This document shows positions 19,729 to 29,076 of a DNA stretch of 64,000 bases, piece by piece. The DNA comes from Tenacibaculum larymnensis. Its GTDB lineage: Bacteria > Bacteroidota > Bacteroidia > Flavobacteriales > Flavobacteriaceae. The translations under genes and the position numbers were made by a program. Where the stretch lies: positions 372,001 to 436,000 of the forward strand of contig NZ_JAIWJY010000001.1 in the NCBI RefSeq assembly GCF_028829235.1. The letters run 5' to 3'. Each line of letters begins with the position of its first letter. Positions within the stretch are counted from its first letter, which is position 1. The notes below the pieces were generated by a model. That model was not told the DNA's origin, did not search any database, and saw only the letters and a program-made list of their open reading frames with translations.

Positions 19729-20445
19729 TTACACTTTTATAATATCAATTTCATCAACCAAAGGTTTATTTAAAAACCTTAATAAAAGCTGAGCTACCGC
19801 TACGGTATCTCGTTCGCAATATTCAACAATACGTGGTAGGTTTTTCTCTTGGTAATAAACATTAGCAACCTCACTTCCATCAATATCTTGTTTGGGTGAC
19901 GGAATTCCTAAAATAGCGGTAAGTAACTTTAAAGAAGTATAGTGTTTATAGTCGCCAAATTTCCATAGGTCTAAAGTATCTAAATGCGGAACTTCCCAAG
20001 GCTTTTTTCCAAATAAGTTAAGTTTACTAGGTAAGTCAATTCGATTGATAATCATACGTCGTGCGATATAAGGAAAATCAAATTCTTTACCGTTATGCGC
20101 ACATAATAGATGGTTTGGATGGTTAAAATGTGTATCTAATAAATTTTTAAAATCAACCAAAAGTTTATGCTCATTATCACCATAAAAAGAAGTAACCCGA
20201 AGTTGGTTTACCCCCTTACGTTCTACAAAATACCCTACAGAAATACAGATTATTTTTCCAAACTCAGCCCAAATACCAGCTCGATGATAAAATTCTTCAG
20301 GAGTAAATTCATCTTTACGTTGGTATTGTGTTTTCAAAGCATATAACTCTTGCATTTCAGTAGATAAATCAGTAAAAAATTCTACTTCAGGAACCGTTTC
20401 GATATCTAAAAACAAGATGTTTTGTAGGTTAAGTTTATTCAGCAT
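19729..20445 (-). CDS. DEDD-type 3'-5' exonuclease (PolB-exonuclease-like)
   Basis: A 238-aa protein resembling the predicted PolB-related 3'-5' exonuclease family (DNA_pol_B_exo2). The DEDD motifs are visible: FLDIETVP near residue 13, NGKEFDFPYIARR around 120 and YCERDTVAV near 210. It probably degrades DNA or RNA ends in the cytoplasm during repair or turnover; the substrate is not known. Its start overlaps the end of the upstream DUF4153 gene by 11 bases, so the two are likely translated from one mRNA. Confidence 0.85.
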   Translation of the reverse strand: MLNKLNLQNILFLDIETVPEVEFFTDLSTEMQELYALKTQYQRKDEFTPEEFYHRAGIWAEFGKIICISVGYFVERKGVNQLRVTSFYGDNEHKLLVDFKNLLDTHFNHPNHLLCAHNGKEFDFPYIARRMIINRIDLPSKLNLFGKKPWEVPHLDTLDLWKFGDYKHYTSLKLLTAILGIPSPKQDIDGSEVANVYYQEKNLPRIVEYCERDTVAVAQLLLRFLNKPLVDEIDIIKV

Positions 20446-22216
20446 TTTTTTCTTTAATTAAAATAAAAACACCTGTATTAGATATGTGTTTTTTAGTAGT
20501 GTTATCATCGACTTCCGAAAGGTTTATATTTTGAAAAATGAGTTTAACATTTAACGTTTCGAAATGATGTTCGATCGTCATTAAATCAGGATTCAGATTA
20601 TAGTTTTTATCTTGATTTTTAAGCTTCTCAACCAAATTGGAGTAATTTATATCGCCAATATGATTGTCTCCATTCCAAATTTCAATTGTATTTGTTTTTC
20701 TAGACAAAGAAAAGCGATAATTTCTAATAGTGCTTCTTTTTTTACTGTAAGAATTTAGGTGTAGTTTTTTTAAAACATCATAATTTTTAGTGTTGATAGT
20801 TAGTTTTTCTTCGTCAATATTATAATAACCTTTAAAAAGTAAATTATTTATATCATCAGTACTATCAACAACCTTAATATCTAAACTATCTAGTAACTTA
20901 CTTTGCAATTGCCATTGGCTCTCGGTTTTAAATACTGTTTTTGGATTATAGCCTAAAACACTTTCTACTTTATCTAACTCATGTTTGTTATTTAAATATC
21001 TAAAAATAGAACGAAGTTGATTTTTCTTTTCAAAAGTGGTTGTGAAATTATCATTTTTAATGTCTGTATACACTTTTTCAAATTGAAGAAGTTGGCTCTT
21101 TGTTGATATCGAAAAAGCACCCCAAAAACCAAAAGAAATAAGAAAAGAAATAACAGCTAAACTAAAAGGAAAGACCTTAATTTTTTTACGTTTACTAAAA
21201 AGTATGTATAAGGTCATGGCTAAGATCCAGCAAGCTAAAATGAATACGAAATAACGGTTTTCGGTAATGCCATATTCGTTAATACGCCTGAAAATAGCGA
21301 CAAAAAGCATGGCTATTAAAGGTAATAACAAATAATAAAACCATGGATGAAATTTTTTAATTGTGCGAGAATCTATAGTTTTTTGAATAGGGTTGATAAG
21401 TATTTGAACGATAAATCCTAAAAAAGAAAGAGCAATAACTAAATAAGAAACCCATCCTTTAGGTAAGTTCCAATTGATTACTATTTTTAAGCTATAGGCA
21501 TATAAAATGATGAGGTATAAAATTACTAATGGAATTAAGATATATTTAACCAGTACTTCTAAAGCTTTGGTGTAGTTAATAGCAAGTTGGTTATGAACAT
21601 CTTTAGGAAAATCAGAAAGGTAAATCCATGTATTTACAATTCCTATACAAAGCACAAAAACCTGAAAAAAACGATCTCCTTTAAAATCAATAGTAAACAA
21701 GTGTTTAATAGCGAGTAATGCTAACACAATACCTAAATATAATATCAGGGAGAAAAATAAACTTCTAAAGAGTGCTATAAAAACAGATTTTAGGTAATTA
21801 AAATAAGCGGATTTATTCCAACTAAAAACAAAAGGAGCAACCATTACAAGTAAATGCCCAGTTATAAAGTAAAGAACAAAACGGGTGATAGAGTTTTGAT
21901 AAATCTCTGAGCCATGAATATCAATACTAAAATAAAATAAGAGTAGAAAACCGAGAGTTAGTAAGAATACCCAGGTATTGTCTTTTTTAAACTGTTCTTC
22001 AAAAAAACGAGTAGCAATTAACCAGCTTATTCCTAGAATAAAAATTAAAATAACCTTACCGTTAAAAGCATTGTCAAAAGTATTTGCTTCAATTGTAAAT
22101 AAAGTAAACAACGTACCTACTATTGCCCATGAAAGGGTTATAGGAAATCGTTTAAAGGCACCTTTGGCTTTGGAAGTAATTTCTCCAAGGGAAGAAATAA
22201 TTTTCATAGGAAACAA
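20435..22216 (-). CDS. DUF4153-type polytopic membrane protein
   Basis: A 593-aa integral membrane protein. About twelve hydrophobic segments fill residues 25-375 (for example VILIFILGISWLIA, LLTLGFLLLFYF, VILYLIILYAY). A hydrophilic C-terminal domain of about 200 residues follows, probably soluble. This matches the DUF4153 family seen across Bacteroidota; its function is unknown. Two starts are possible: MFPMKII at 22216 or the second Met at 22207. The coupled DEDD exonuclease downstream gives no functional clue. Confidence 0.7.
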   Translation of the reverse strand: MFPMKIISSLGEITSKAKGAFKRFPITLSWAIVGTLFTLFTIEANTFDNAFNGKVILIFILGISWLIATRFFEEQFKKDNTWVFLLTLGFLLLFYFSIDIHGSEIYQNSITRFVLYFITGHLLVMVAPFVFSWNKSAYFNYLKSVFIALFRSLFFSLILYLGIVLALLAIKHLFTIDFKGDRFFQVFVLCIGIVNTWIYLSDFPKDVHNQLAINYTKALEVLVKYILIPLVILYLIILYAYSLKIVINWNLPKGWVSYLVIALSFLGFIVQILINPIQKTIDSRTIKKFHPWFYYLLLPLIAMLFVAIFRRINEYGITENRYFVFILACWILAMTLYILFSKRKKIKVFPFSLAVISFLISFGFWGAFSISTKSQLLQFEKVYTDIKNDNFTTTFEKKNQLRSIFRYLNNKHELDKVESVLGYNPKTVFKTESQWQLQSKLLDSLDIKVVDSTDDINNLLFKGYYNIDEEKLTINTKNYDVLKKLHLNSYSKKRSTIRNYRFSLSRKTNTIEIWNGDNHIGDINYSNLVEKLKNQDKNYNLNPDLMTIEHHFETLNVKLIFQNINLSEVDDNTTKKHISNTGVFILIKEKNAE

Positions 22217-22350
22217 TTTGTCTAAAGATACAAAAACTGCAAAAAATGAAAAGCAAAAGATTATTCCTTATTTCTTTTAAGCAAAAGTTTAGTAAATATT
22301 AAATGAACGTTAAGTTAAGCATGCATACAAAGGGTTTACTTTTTTATGAT

Positions 22351-22358
22351 TACTTTTG
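22351..22358 (+). promoter_or_regulatory. Putative -7 box for the PhoB-like regulator gene
   Basis: TACTTTTG fits TAnnTTTG and lies 22 bases before the ATG at 22381, giving a very short leader. No convincing -33 element is visible. Confidence 0.5.
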
Positions 22359-22380
22359 GGTAACACAATAAAAATGAATA

Positions 22381-23079
22381 ATGAACACTAGCGACATTAA
22401 AATTTTACTAGTTGATGATGAACCAGATATTTTAGAAATTGTAGGATACAATTTAAAATCAGAAGGATATCAGGTTTTTACTGCAAGTAATGGTGCAGAA
22501 GCTGTAAAAACAGCAAAAAAAGTAACTCCACATTTAATCTTACTAGATATTATGATGCCTGAAATGGATGGTATTGAAGCATGTGAAAAAATTAGAAATA
22601 TAAAATCTTTGGAAGATGTTATAATCTCTTTTTTAACCGCTAGAGGAGAAGACTACTCACAAGTAGCAGGTTTTGATGCTGGAGCAGATGATTATATAAC
22701 TAAACCAGTAAAACCAAAAGTACTAATAAGTAAAGTTAAATCTTTATTACGTCGTTTAAAGACAGAAGAAAAAGCGGATACCACTACAAAAATTGGAGAT
22801 ATTGTAATCAATAGAGACGAGTATGTAGTTTTCAAAGGAGAAGAAAAAATATCTTTACCAAGAAAGGAGTTTGAACTATTCTCACTTTTAACTTCAAAGC
22901 CAGGAAAAGTATTTAAAAGAGAAGTTATTTTAGATAGCGTTTGGGGAAATGAAGTAGTTGTAGGAGGAAGAACAATTGATGTACACATACGTAAACTCCG
23001 CGAGAAAATAGGAGATCACTATTTTAAAACAGTAAAAGGAGTTGGATACAAGTTTGTGCTAGACGAAACAGACAAATAA
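22381..23079 (+). CDS. OmpR/PhoB-family response regulator
   Basis: A 232-aa DNA-binding response regulator. The receiver domain (residues about 6-125) has the acidic pair in VDDEPD, phospho-acceptor Asp56 in LLDIMMPEMDG and a conserved Lys in YITKPVKP. The C-terminal winged helix (about 137-230) carries LPRKEFELFSLL and a recognition region GGRTIDVHIRKLREK. It pairs with the histidine kinase starting at 23226. A PhoB/PhoR (phosphate) role is the usual label for this pair in flavobacteria but is not proven by sequence. A strong hairpin separates the two genes. Confidence 0.9.
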   Translation: MNTSDIKILLVDDEPDILEIVGYNLKSEGYQVFTASNGAEAVKTAKKVTPHLILLDIMMPEMDGIEACEKIRNIKSLEDVIISFLTARGEDYSQVAGFDAGADDYITKPVKPKVLISKVKSLLRRLKTEEKADTTTKIGDIVINRDEYVVFKGEEKISLPRKEFELFSLLTSKPGKVFKREVILDSVWGNEVVVGGRTIDVHIRKLREKIGDHYFKTVKGVGYKFVLDETDK

Positions 23080-23103
23080 TTTTTAAACTCAAAAATTAAT
23101 AAG

Positions 23104-23132
23104 TAGATTGCTAGCTAGCAATCTATTTTTTT
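23104..23132 (+). terminator. Hairpin between response regulator and histidine kinase genes
   Basis: A perfect 22-base palindrome (TAGATTGCTAG / CTAGCAATCTA, 23104-23125) is followed by a run of T residues. It looks like an intrinsic terminator 24 bases after the regulator stop, so the kinase would depend on read-through or its own promoter. Confidence 0.75.
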
Positions 23133-23225
23133 ATCATGAAATGAGCTATAATAATTCTTGATACTTCACAAGATAATTAATGGCGAATTACATCTGACAT
23201 TTAAAAGAATAATAGAAAAAAACAG

Positions 23226-24272
23226 ATGAAAAAAATAAAAAAAACCTATAACTACGCACTCTGGTCGGCATTATACTCAACACTATTATCTATAGTTATA
23301 GCAGTATTATCGTATTTACTTTTATTAAATAGCCTAGGTGTTATAACCATTGTTATTTTTGGAGTAGCAATGTTTATTGTTTCTTTTTTTGTAATTCAAT
23401 ACAGAGCAGAACACTTTATTTACCAACGAGTAAAAAAGATGTATGAAGATATTTCTATTTTAGATGTTAACGATTTAAAGCGAAAAAAAGTAACAACAGA
23501 TGTAGAGGCTTTAACAAAAAGTGTACAAGAATACGTTGAAGGGAAGAGTGAAGAGATAGCGAATTTAACACAACGCGATTCATTTCGTCGAGACTTCTTA
23601 GGAAATGTGGCTCATGAGCTTAAAACACCACTTTTTACAGTACAAGGATATATTTTAACATTAATTGAAGGAGCTGCCGATGACAAAGAAATTCTTGAAA
23701 AATATTTAGAAAGAGCAAACAAAGGAGTGGAGAGGTTAACCTCAATTGTAAAAGACTTAGATATGATTGCTAAGTTAGAAACTGAGGGAATGAAAATGAA
23801 CATGCAAACGTTCAATATTATTGAACTGATTCAAAATGTGTTCGATTTGTTTGAAATGAAAGCTAAAAAAAGAAATATTACGCTACGCTTTGATCGCGTA
23901 TATGATTTTCCTCATTTGGTAAAAGGAGATGTAGAAAGGATTGAACAAGTACTTATAAATCTTATTGTAAACTCTATTAAGTACGGTAAAGTAGGAGGTA
24001 TCACCACAGTGAGTGTTGAACCGTATAATCAGAATAAACTTATTATTAAAATAAATGATAACGGTGAAGGAATAAAACAAGAACACATATCTCGTTTATT
24101 TGAACGTTTTTATCGTGTAGATCAAAGTCGTTCACGTGAACAAGGAGGTTCAGGTTTAGGGCTTTCTATTGTAAAACACATTATTGAAGCGCATAACGAA
24201 ACTATTCTTTTAAAGAGTGTACACGGAGAAGGTTCTGAGTTCTCTTTTACACTAGAAAAGGCAATGAAATAA
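23226..24272 (+). CDS. PhoR-like sensor histidine kinase
   Basis: A 348-aa inner-membrane kinase. Two membrane segments lie at about residues 14-34 and 37-57, with almost no periplasmic loop between them. The linker leads to a HisKA domain with phospho-acceptor His130 (NVAHELKTPL) and an HATPase domain (about 235-345) with N box (NLIVNSIKYG), G1 (NDNGEGI), F box (ERFYRVD) and G2 (GGSGLGLSI). The missing extracytoplasmic domain suggests it senses a membrane or cytoplasmic signal or a partner protein, as PhoR does. Cognate regulator: the gene ending at 23079. Confidence 0.9.
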   Translation: MKKIKKTYNYALWSALYSTLLSIVIAVLSYLLLLNSLGVITIVIFGVAMFIVSFFVIQYRAEHFIYQRVKKMYEDISILDVNDLKRKKVTTDVEALTKSVQEYVEGKSEEIANLTQRDSFRRDFLGNVAHELKTPLFTVQGYILTLIEGAADDKEILEKYLERANKGVERLTSIVKDLDMIAKLETEGMKMNMQTFNIIELIQNVFDLFEMKAKKRNITLRFDRVYDFPHLVKGDVERIEQVLINLIVNSIKYGKVGGITTVSVEPYNQNKLIIKINDNGEGIKQEHISRLFERFYRVDQSRSREQGGSGLGLSIVKHIIEAHNETILLKSVHGEGSEFSFTLEKAMK

Positions 24273-24305
24273 AAAAAGGAGTTGATAACCAACTCCTTTT
24301 TTTAT
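24271..24305. terminator. Bidirectional terminator between histidine kinase and purD
   Basis: A 14-bp stem (AAAAAAAGGAGTTG / CAACTCCTTTTTTT) with a 5-base loop has A and T runs on both sides, so it can end the plus-strand kinase and the minus-strand purD transcripts. Confidence 0.85.
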
Positions 24306-24307
24306 TA

Positions 24308-25582
24308 TTATTTTAAATCGAATCCGATATCTTTTCGATAATTCATTTTATCAAAAGCTATTTTGTCAATGCTTTTATACGATTTTTCTAAGGCTTCTTC
24401 TATAGAACCTCCAAAAGAAGTAATTGCCATTACACGTCCACCGCTTGTAACAACTTTACCGTCTTTTAAAGTGGTTCCTGCATGAAAAACGATAGAATCA
24501 TCTACAGTATTAAAACCTGTAATTTCTTTTCCTTTTTCATAAGCTTCAGGATATCCACCCGAAACTAACATCACAGTCGTTGCTGTTTGTGGGGTAACTT
24601 CGTATGATTTATCTCCTAAGGTTTGCGTAGCAACACCTTCAAATAAATCTAGTAAGTCTGATTGAATACGTGGTAACACCACTTCTGTTTCAGGATCTCC
24701 CATACGAACATTATACTCAACTACAGATGGATTTCCGTTATCGTTCATCAATCCGATAAAAATAAACCCTCTATAATCTATTCCGTCTTTTTGTAAACCG
24801 TCTATTGTTGGTTTAACGACCAATTCTTCCACTTTTGTTAAAAAATCATCCGTTGCAAAAGGAACAGGAGAAATAGCTCCCATACCGCCTGTATTTAGTC
24901 CTGTATCACCTTCTCCAATACGTTTGTAATCTTTAGCAGAAGGTAAAATTTTATAATTCTTTCCATCCGTTAATACGAAAACAGATAATTCTATTCCTTT
25001 TAAAAATTCTTCAATAACTACAGTTGATGAAGCACTTCCAAATTTTTGATTAGAAAGCATTTCTTCTAACTCAGCTTTTGCCTCCTCTAAGTCATTTAAA
25101 ATTAAAACTCCCTTTCCAGCAGCTAATCCGTCAGCTTTCAATACATACGGAGCATCTAATGTTTCTAAGAATTTTTTTCCTTCAGCTAAAGTATCAGTAG
25201 TAAAAGATTGGTAGCGAGCTGTAGGAATATTGTGTTTTTCCATAAACTGCTTCGAAAAATCTTTACTTCCCTCTAACAAAGCACCGTCTTTTTTTGGTCC
25301 AATTACAGGAATGTTTTTTAATTCTTTATCAGCTAAGAAAAAGTCATGAACCCCTTCAACTAAAGGAGCTTCAGGACCTACAACTACCATATTGATATCG
25401 TGTTGTAAAACAGTTTCTTTTACCTGAGCAAAATCAGTTGGATTGATTGCAATATTTTTAGCAATAGCATCAGTTCCTGCGTTACCAGGAGCAACATAAA
25501 GGCTGTTGATTTTAGTACTTTCTGAAAGTTTTTTAGCAAAGGCGTGTTCTCTACCGCCCGATCCTAAAATTAGAATATTCAT
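24308..25582 (-). CDS. purD: Phosphoribosylamine--glycine ligase
   Basis: Joins 5-phosphoribosylamine and glycine with ATP to give glycinamide ribonucleotide in purine synthesis; cytoplasmic. At 424 aa it has normal family length. The N-terminus MNILILGSGGREHA is the purD signature. The ATP-grasp core shows LKADGLAAGKGV, EEFLKGIELSVF and the metal-binding YNVRMGDPETEVVLPR. The C-terminal GARS domain follows. It stands alone between two terminators with its own -7 box, so it appears to be monocistronic. Confidence 0.97.
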   Translation of the reverse strand: MNILILGSGGREHAFAKKLSESTKINSLYVAPGNAGTDAIAKNIAINPTDFAQVKETVLQHDINMVVVGPEAPLVEGVHDFFLADKELKNIPVIGPKKDGALLEGSKDFSKQFMEKHNIPTARYQSFTTDTLAEGKKFLETLDAPYVLKADGLAAGKGVLILNDLEEAKAELEEMLSNQKFGSASSTVVIEEFLKGIELSVFVLTDGKNYKILPSAKDYKRIGEGDTGLNTGGMGAISPVPFATDDFLTKVEELVVKPTIDGLQKDGIDYRGFIFIGLMNDNGNPSVVEYNVRMGDPETEVVLPRIQSDLLDLFEGVATQTLGDKSYEVTPQTATTVMLVSGGYPEAYEKGKEITGFNTVDDSIVFHAGTTLKDGKVVTSGGRVMAITSFGGSIEEALEKSYKSIDKIAFDKMNYRKDIGFDLK

Positions 25583-25608
25583 TGTTGTGTGTTGTTGTAT
25601 TGTGAGTG

Positions 25609-25616
25609 CAAATATA
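25609..25616 (-). promoter_or_regulatory. Putative -7 box for purD
   Basis: On the minus strand TATATTTG, a full match to TAnnTTTG, ends 26 bases before the purD ATG at 25582. Confidence 0.55.
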
Positions 25617-25670
25617 AAATAAGAAAAAAGGCTATGAGCAAAACCTGTCTTTAAAATTGTAGAAAAAACA

Positions 25671-25707
25671 AAAAAGGCCTCTTTTTGAAGAAAAGGAGCC
25701 TTTTTTT
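25671..25707 (-). terminator. Intrinsic terminator after the DUF6909-like gene
   Basis: An imperfect hairpin (AAAAAGGC...GCCTTTTT arms with two inner mismatches) flanked by A/T runs lies 24-60 bases beyond the stop of the minus-strand gene that ends at 25731. Confidence 0.65.
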
Positions 25708-25730
25708 ATTATTTCACTGTCGCTTTGTAA

Positions 25731-27410
25731 CTAAAATATTTGTTCTAGTATTTTTTGTGTAATAGCATAAGTTGGTGTTACTCCGCTCATTCCAAGTCCA
25801 CCAGAAGCAAGTGTTGCACCAGTTTCAAGCGGGTTATCAGAAGCGTAGTAAGCATAGCGTACTTTTACATTTTCTGAAATATTTCCTCTAATTCTGGAGG
25901 CAGATTGAATCGCTTTTTGGTAGTGCGCTCCTTCCATCTCTAGTCCGATTACATCCCAAGTAGAATCATGGAAGAATCGTAATAAATCTTTATTTTGTAA
26001 TGATGTTCCTAATACAGTAATCATAGCTCCATCAAAAACTTGAACACCAAAACCTTCTAAATCTTCTTTTGATAATTCATTTTTAAATGGATAATTATCA
26101 GCAGTACCTTCAAAAATATGTGAAGAAGGAATCATAATATCTCCTTTACCACCTTCTAAAATACCAGCTTTACCCATAATCGAAACAGACTGAACATCTA
26201 GATGAATTTTATCTCCTTTTGTTTTGTATGGCTTTAACAATTCGTCCATAGTTTCAAAAGCTTGCTCACCAAAGGCATAATCCATTACAATAATTACAGG
26301 ATCTTCTCCAACAGAGTTAACTTTGTTAAAAGAATTTGTTTCAAAATCAATTTTTCCAGTATCAATTACCTGAACATTGATGTTGGTTCCTGAAGTATCT
26401 TTAATGTAAATTAACCCGTTTTCTGAAGCATAATTTTTAACGGCAGATTGTAAAGCGCTACTGTTGTTATTACTCAATACTTCAAAAAGTTGAAAATCTT
26501 TATGTTTTTTAGCTTCTTTTGGTAAAGCATTTTGGGCATAAATACTATTCATTACACTGTGCATGTTTGCACTAATTATATGAATAGGGCGTTCTATTAA
26601 CCCATTGTCTAACAACACTTTTTTAATGTTGTTAGCCCATATTTCTCCATAATAATGGTGTCCAATTTCTTCAATTAAAACAGAACTGAATTTTATAGAG
26701 CGTTTTTGGTCGTATAAAGCTTCATTAATAGCAAGCTTACCTAACCAATAAATTAGATGGAAAAACCTATTTGGATTCTCTTCTGTTGCAAACGTGTTGT
26801 ATGCATCATATACTTCATCATAAGTTCTTCCTAAAATATTACCAAGATGTACAACAATTACATCTTTTTCCTCATCGGTAAGGGTTTTATTATGTATTAC
26901 AATATCTTCTAGTTGTAACCATTCACGAATAAAACTTTCACCATTATTAAAAACTACACGGTCTTTAATTTTATGAGATTCAATAAATAAAAATGTCAAG
27001 TGTGTAAGAATATCGTAAATTTCAGATCGTCCTCTGGTAATTTCAATATTCATTTGGTTCTTGTCAATACGATAGCAGTTTCTTCTTCTTTTAGGAGGAA
27101 TAATTGCCTTGAACTTAGAGTTACGATACCCTTCATCAGCAGTTAAATAAATAAACTGACATTCTTCAATTCCTTCAGGTAAACGTTCAATTACGTATAC
27201 CAGTCCGTTTAATTCAGTTTTATTTTCTGCAATTGAACCATAAATTTCTGGACGTAAAGATAAAAGTGATTTACGTAATGTTTCACCAGAAACACCCATT
27301 GGTTTGTAAAAACCGCGACTAAATAAGTGTCGCATTGAAATGTATAAACGCTCAATAGCATTTGTAGATTCTTGGGCTCTTGTACGTTCTTTTAGGATAG
27401 GTTTTGACAT
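25731..27410 (-). CDS. DUF6909-like protein with nucleoside-phosphorylase-like C-terminus
   Basis: A 559-aa soluble protein without signal or membrane segment. I do not recognise an experimentally known function. The N-terminal half is helical and charged (for example PPKRRRNCYRIDKNQMNIEI). The C-terminal part (about 360-559) contains VIIVMDYAFGEQAFE, a metal- or ligand-like GILEGGKGDIMIPSSHIFEG stretch and IGLEMEGAHY, which resembles the EMEG motif that holds ribose in nucleoside phosphorylases and AMP nucleosidases. A purine or nucleotide role is therefore possible, and purD lies next to it, but they are separately transcribed. The DUF6909 family label is from memory, with moderate confidence. 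Confidence 0.6.
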   Translation of the reverse strand: MSKPILKERTRAQESTNAIERLYISMRHLFSRGFYKPMGVSGETLRKSLLSLRPEIYGSIAENKTELNGLVYVIERLPEGIEECQFIYLTADEGYRNSKFKAIIPPKRRRNCYRIDKNQMNIEITRGRSEIYDILTHLTFLFIESHKIKDRVVFNNGESFIREWLQLEDIVIHNKTLTDEEKDVIVVHLGNILGRTYDEVYDAYNTFATEENPNRFFHLIYWLGKLAINEALYDQKRSIKFSSVLIEEIGHHYYGEIWANNIKKVLLDNGLIERPIHIISANMHSVMNSIYAQNALPKEAKKHKDFQLFEVLSNNNSSALQSAVKNYASENGLIYIKDTSGTNINVQVIDTGKIDFETNSFNKVNSVGEDPVIIVMDYAFGEQAFETMDELLKPYKTKGDKIHLDVQSVSIMGKAGILEGGKGDIMIPSSHIFEGTADNYPFKNELSKEDLEGFGVQVFDGAMITVLGTSLQNKDLLRFFHDSTWDVIGLEMEGAHYQKAIQSASRIRGNISENVKVRYAYYASDNPLETGATLASGGLGMSGVTPTYAITQKILEQIF

Positions 27411-27424
27411 ATGTTTTTAAAGTA

Positions 27425-27432
27425 CAAATATA
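27425..27432 (-). promoter_or_regulatory. Putative -7 box for the DUF6909-like gene
   Basis: TATATTTG on the minus strand, 14 bases before the ATG at 27410. The leader would be only about ten bases long. Confidence 0.5.
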
Positions 27433-27450
27433 CAAATTATGTTAAAGAAG

Positions 27451-29076
27451 CTATTTTTTTAAAATACTGCTATATTTTTTAGGGTTATTTAGCAAGTTAA
27501 CAGCATTTTTTATAGTAATATCATTTTTAAATAAATGTTTATACACCCCTTCTTTATATGCATAACGCTCAACAATTTCATTTTCAATTTCTTTTGATAA
27601 AATATCTTCATTCACCAAAACTTTTGCAACTTTAGCAGCTTTTAGTTGTTGGATAATCGTGTTATATTCTGAAGTAATTTTATTATTGTTTTCTACTGAT
27701 TTATATGCTTCTTGGAAAAGTTTTTCTTCTTTAGATACAAAAGCGGTGTCTTTACGAAGCAAATATTGTTTAAATTGATTAAAGTTTGTAGATGAAAAAG
27801 TATAATTTTCAGCAGATAAATTAGGGTTTTGATATGTAAAATCAGTTACAAAATTAAAAATAGCTCTTGATTTTAGTAACTCATCTGTTTCTTTTGTTTT
27901 TTTAGAAAATTCACTTTCTACATCAGGAGTAACACCCCCACCATCGTATACTTTTCGTCCATTTTGAGTTGTAAATTCATTAAGAGTAGTATCTGAAAAC
28001 TTAGGTACTTTTCCTGTTTTTGAATCTCTATTAGCATAATCTAATTCCTGAATACATCGCCCGCTAGGAGTGTAATATTTAGAAATTGTGATTTTCATTT
28101 GTGTTCCATAACTCAAATCAAAGTAACGTTGCACTAGTCCTTTTCCAAAAGAACGCTCACCCATAATTACAGCTCTGTCATAGTCTTGTAAAGCACCAGA
28201 AACAATTTCTGAAGCAGAAGCCGATCGACCGTTTATTAATACTACAATAGGAATTTCAGCATCTAAAGGTTCTCTATTTGTTTTATAAGTTCTACTGTTT
28301 TTTTGAGTTTTTCCACGAGTATCTACAACTTTCAAGCCTTTAGGAATAAATAAATTGGTAATGTTTATTGCGTCAAATAAAGAGCCTCCAGGATTGTATC
28401 TTAAATCAAACACCAATTTTTTCATTCCTCTTTTTTTTAGGTCACCAAATGCGTTTACAACACTTTCGGTAGCTTTTTGACTGATAAATCGTGTTAAAAC
28501 AATATAACCTGTTTCGTTATCAATCATATCGTAAAAAGGAACAGGGTCTAAAATAACTTTATCAAGTTTTACAGAAACATTTTTTGTAAGATTATTCCTT
28601 TCTACCTTTAAAGAAAGCTCTTTTCCAGGTACTCCTTTTAGCATTTGAGAGAACTGACTTCTTTCTAAGGTATTTAATTCTTGTCCATTTACATTGGTAA
28701 TAATATCACCTGCTTTTAAGCCAGCTTTATCAGCCGAAAAACCTTTGTAAACTTCAGAAACTACAATTCCTTTTTTAGTATAAAATGTAGAAATACCAAT
28801 ACCACCATATTCACCTTCACGACGAATACGCGCATCTTCAACATCTTGTTCGTTATAAAAATTGGTATAAGGATCTAAATTTTTAAGCGTGTTTTTTATT
28901 GCTTTGTCAGTTAAATCTCCAGGATTAATTTCATCAATATAATTAATGTTTAACTCTTTAAAAAGGTTGTTGTAAATTTCAATTTGTTTAGCAATCTCAA
29001 AAAAACGAGATTGAAAAGAAAAGAAAAGAGAGATTACAATGAGTGAACCAAAAAAAAGGTATTTTCTATTTTTCAT
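27451..29076 (-). CDS. S41 family C-terminal processing protease (CtpA/Prc-like)
   Basis: A 541-aa envelope serine protease. An N-terminal signal anchor (about residues 6-20) is followed by a PDZ domain (about 85-160, GEYGGIGIS to GKELSLKVERN) and the S41 catalytic domain (about 165-385). The Ser/Lys dyad is visible as Ser287 in SASASEI and Lys312 in GERSFGKG, spaced 25 residues apart as in E. coli Prc. The C-terminal region (about 390-541) is a helical extension common in Bacteroidota members. It trims or degrades periplasmic proteins. Its start overlaps the end of rnpA by 11 bases. Confidence 0.92.
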   Translation of the reverse strand: MKNRKYLFFGSLIVISLFFSFQSRFFEIAKQIEIYNNLFKELNINYIDEINPGDLTDKAIKNTLKNLDPYTNFYNEQDVEDARIRREGEYGGIGISTFYTKKGIVVSEVYKGFSADKAGLKAGDIITNVNGQELNTLERSQFSQMLKGVPGKELSLKVERNNLTKNVSVKLDKVILDPVPFYDMIDNETGYIVLTRFISQKATESVVNAFGDLKKRGMKKLVFDLRYNPGGSLFDAINITNLFIPKGLKVVDTRGKTQKNSRTYKTNREPLDAEIPIVVLINGRSASASEIVSGALQDYDRAVIMGERSFGKGLVQRYFDLSYGTQMKITISKYYTPSGRCIQELDYANRDSKTGKVPKFSDTTLNEFTTQNGRKVYDGGGVTPDVESEFSKKTKETDELLKSRAIFNFVTDFTYQNPNLSAENYTFSSTNFNQFKQYLLRKDTAFVSKEEKLFQEAYKSVENNNKITSEYNTIIQQLKAAKVAKVLVNEDILSKEIENEIVERYAYKEGVYKHLFKNDITIKNAVNLLNNPKKYSSILKK

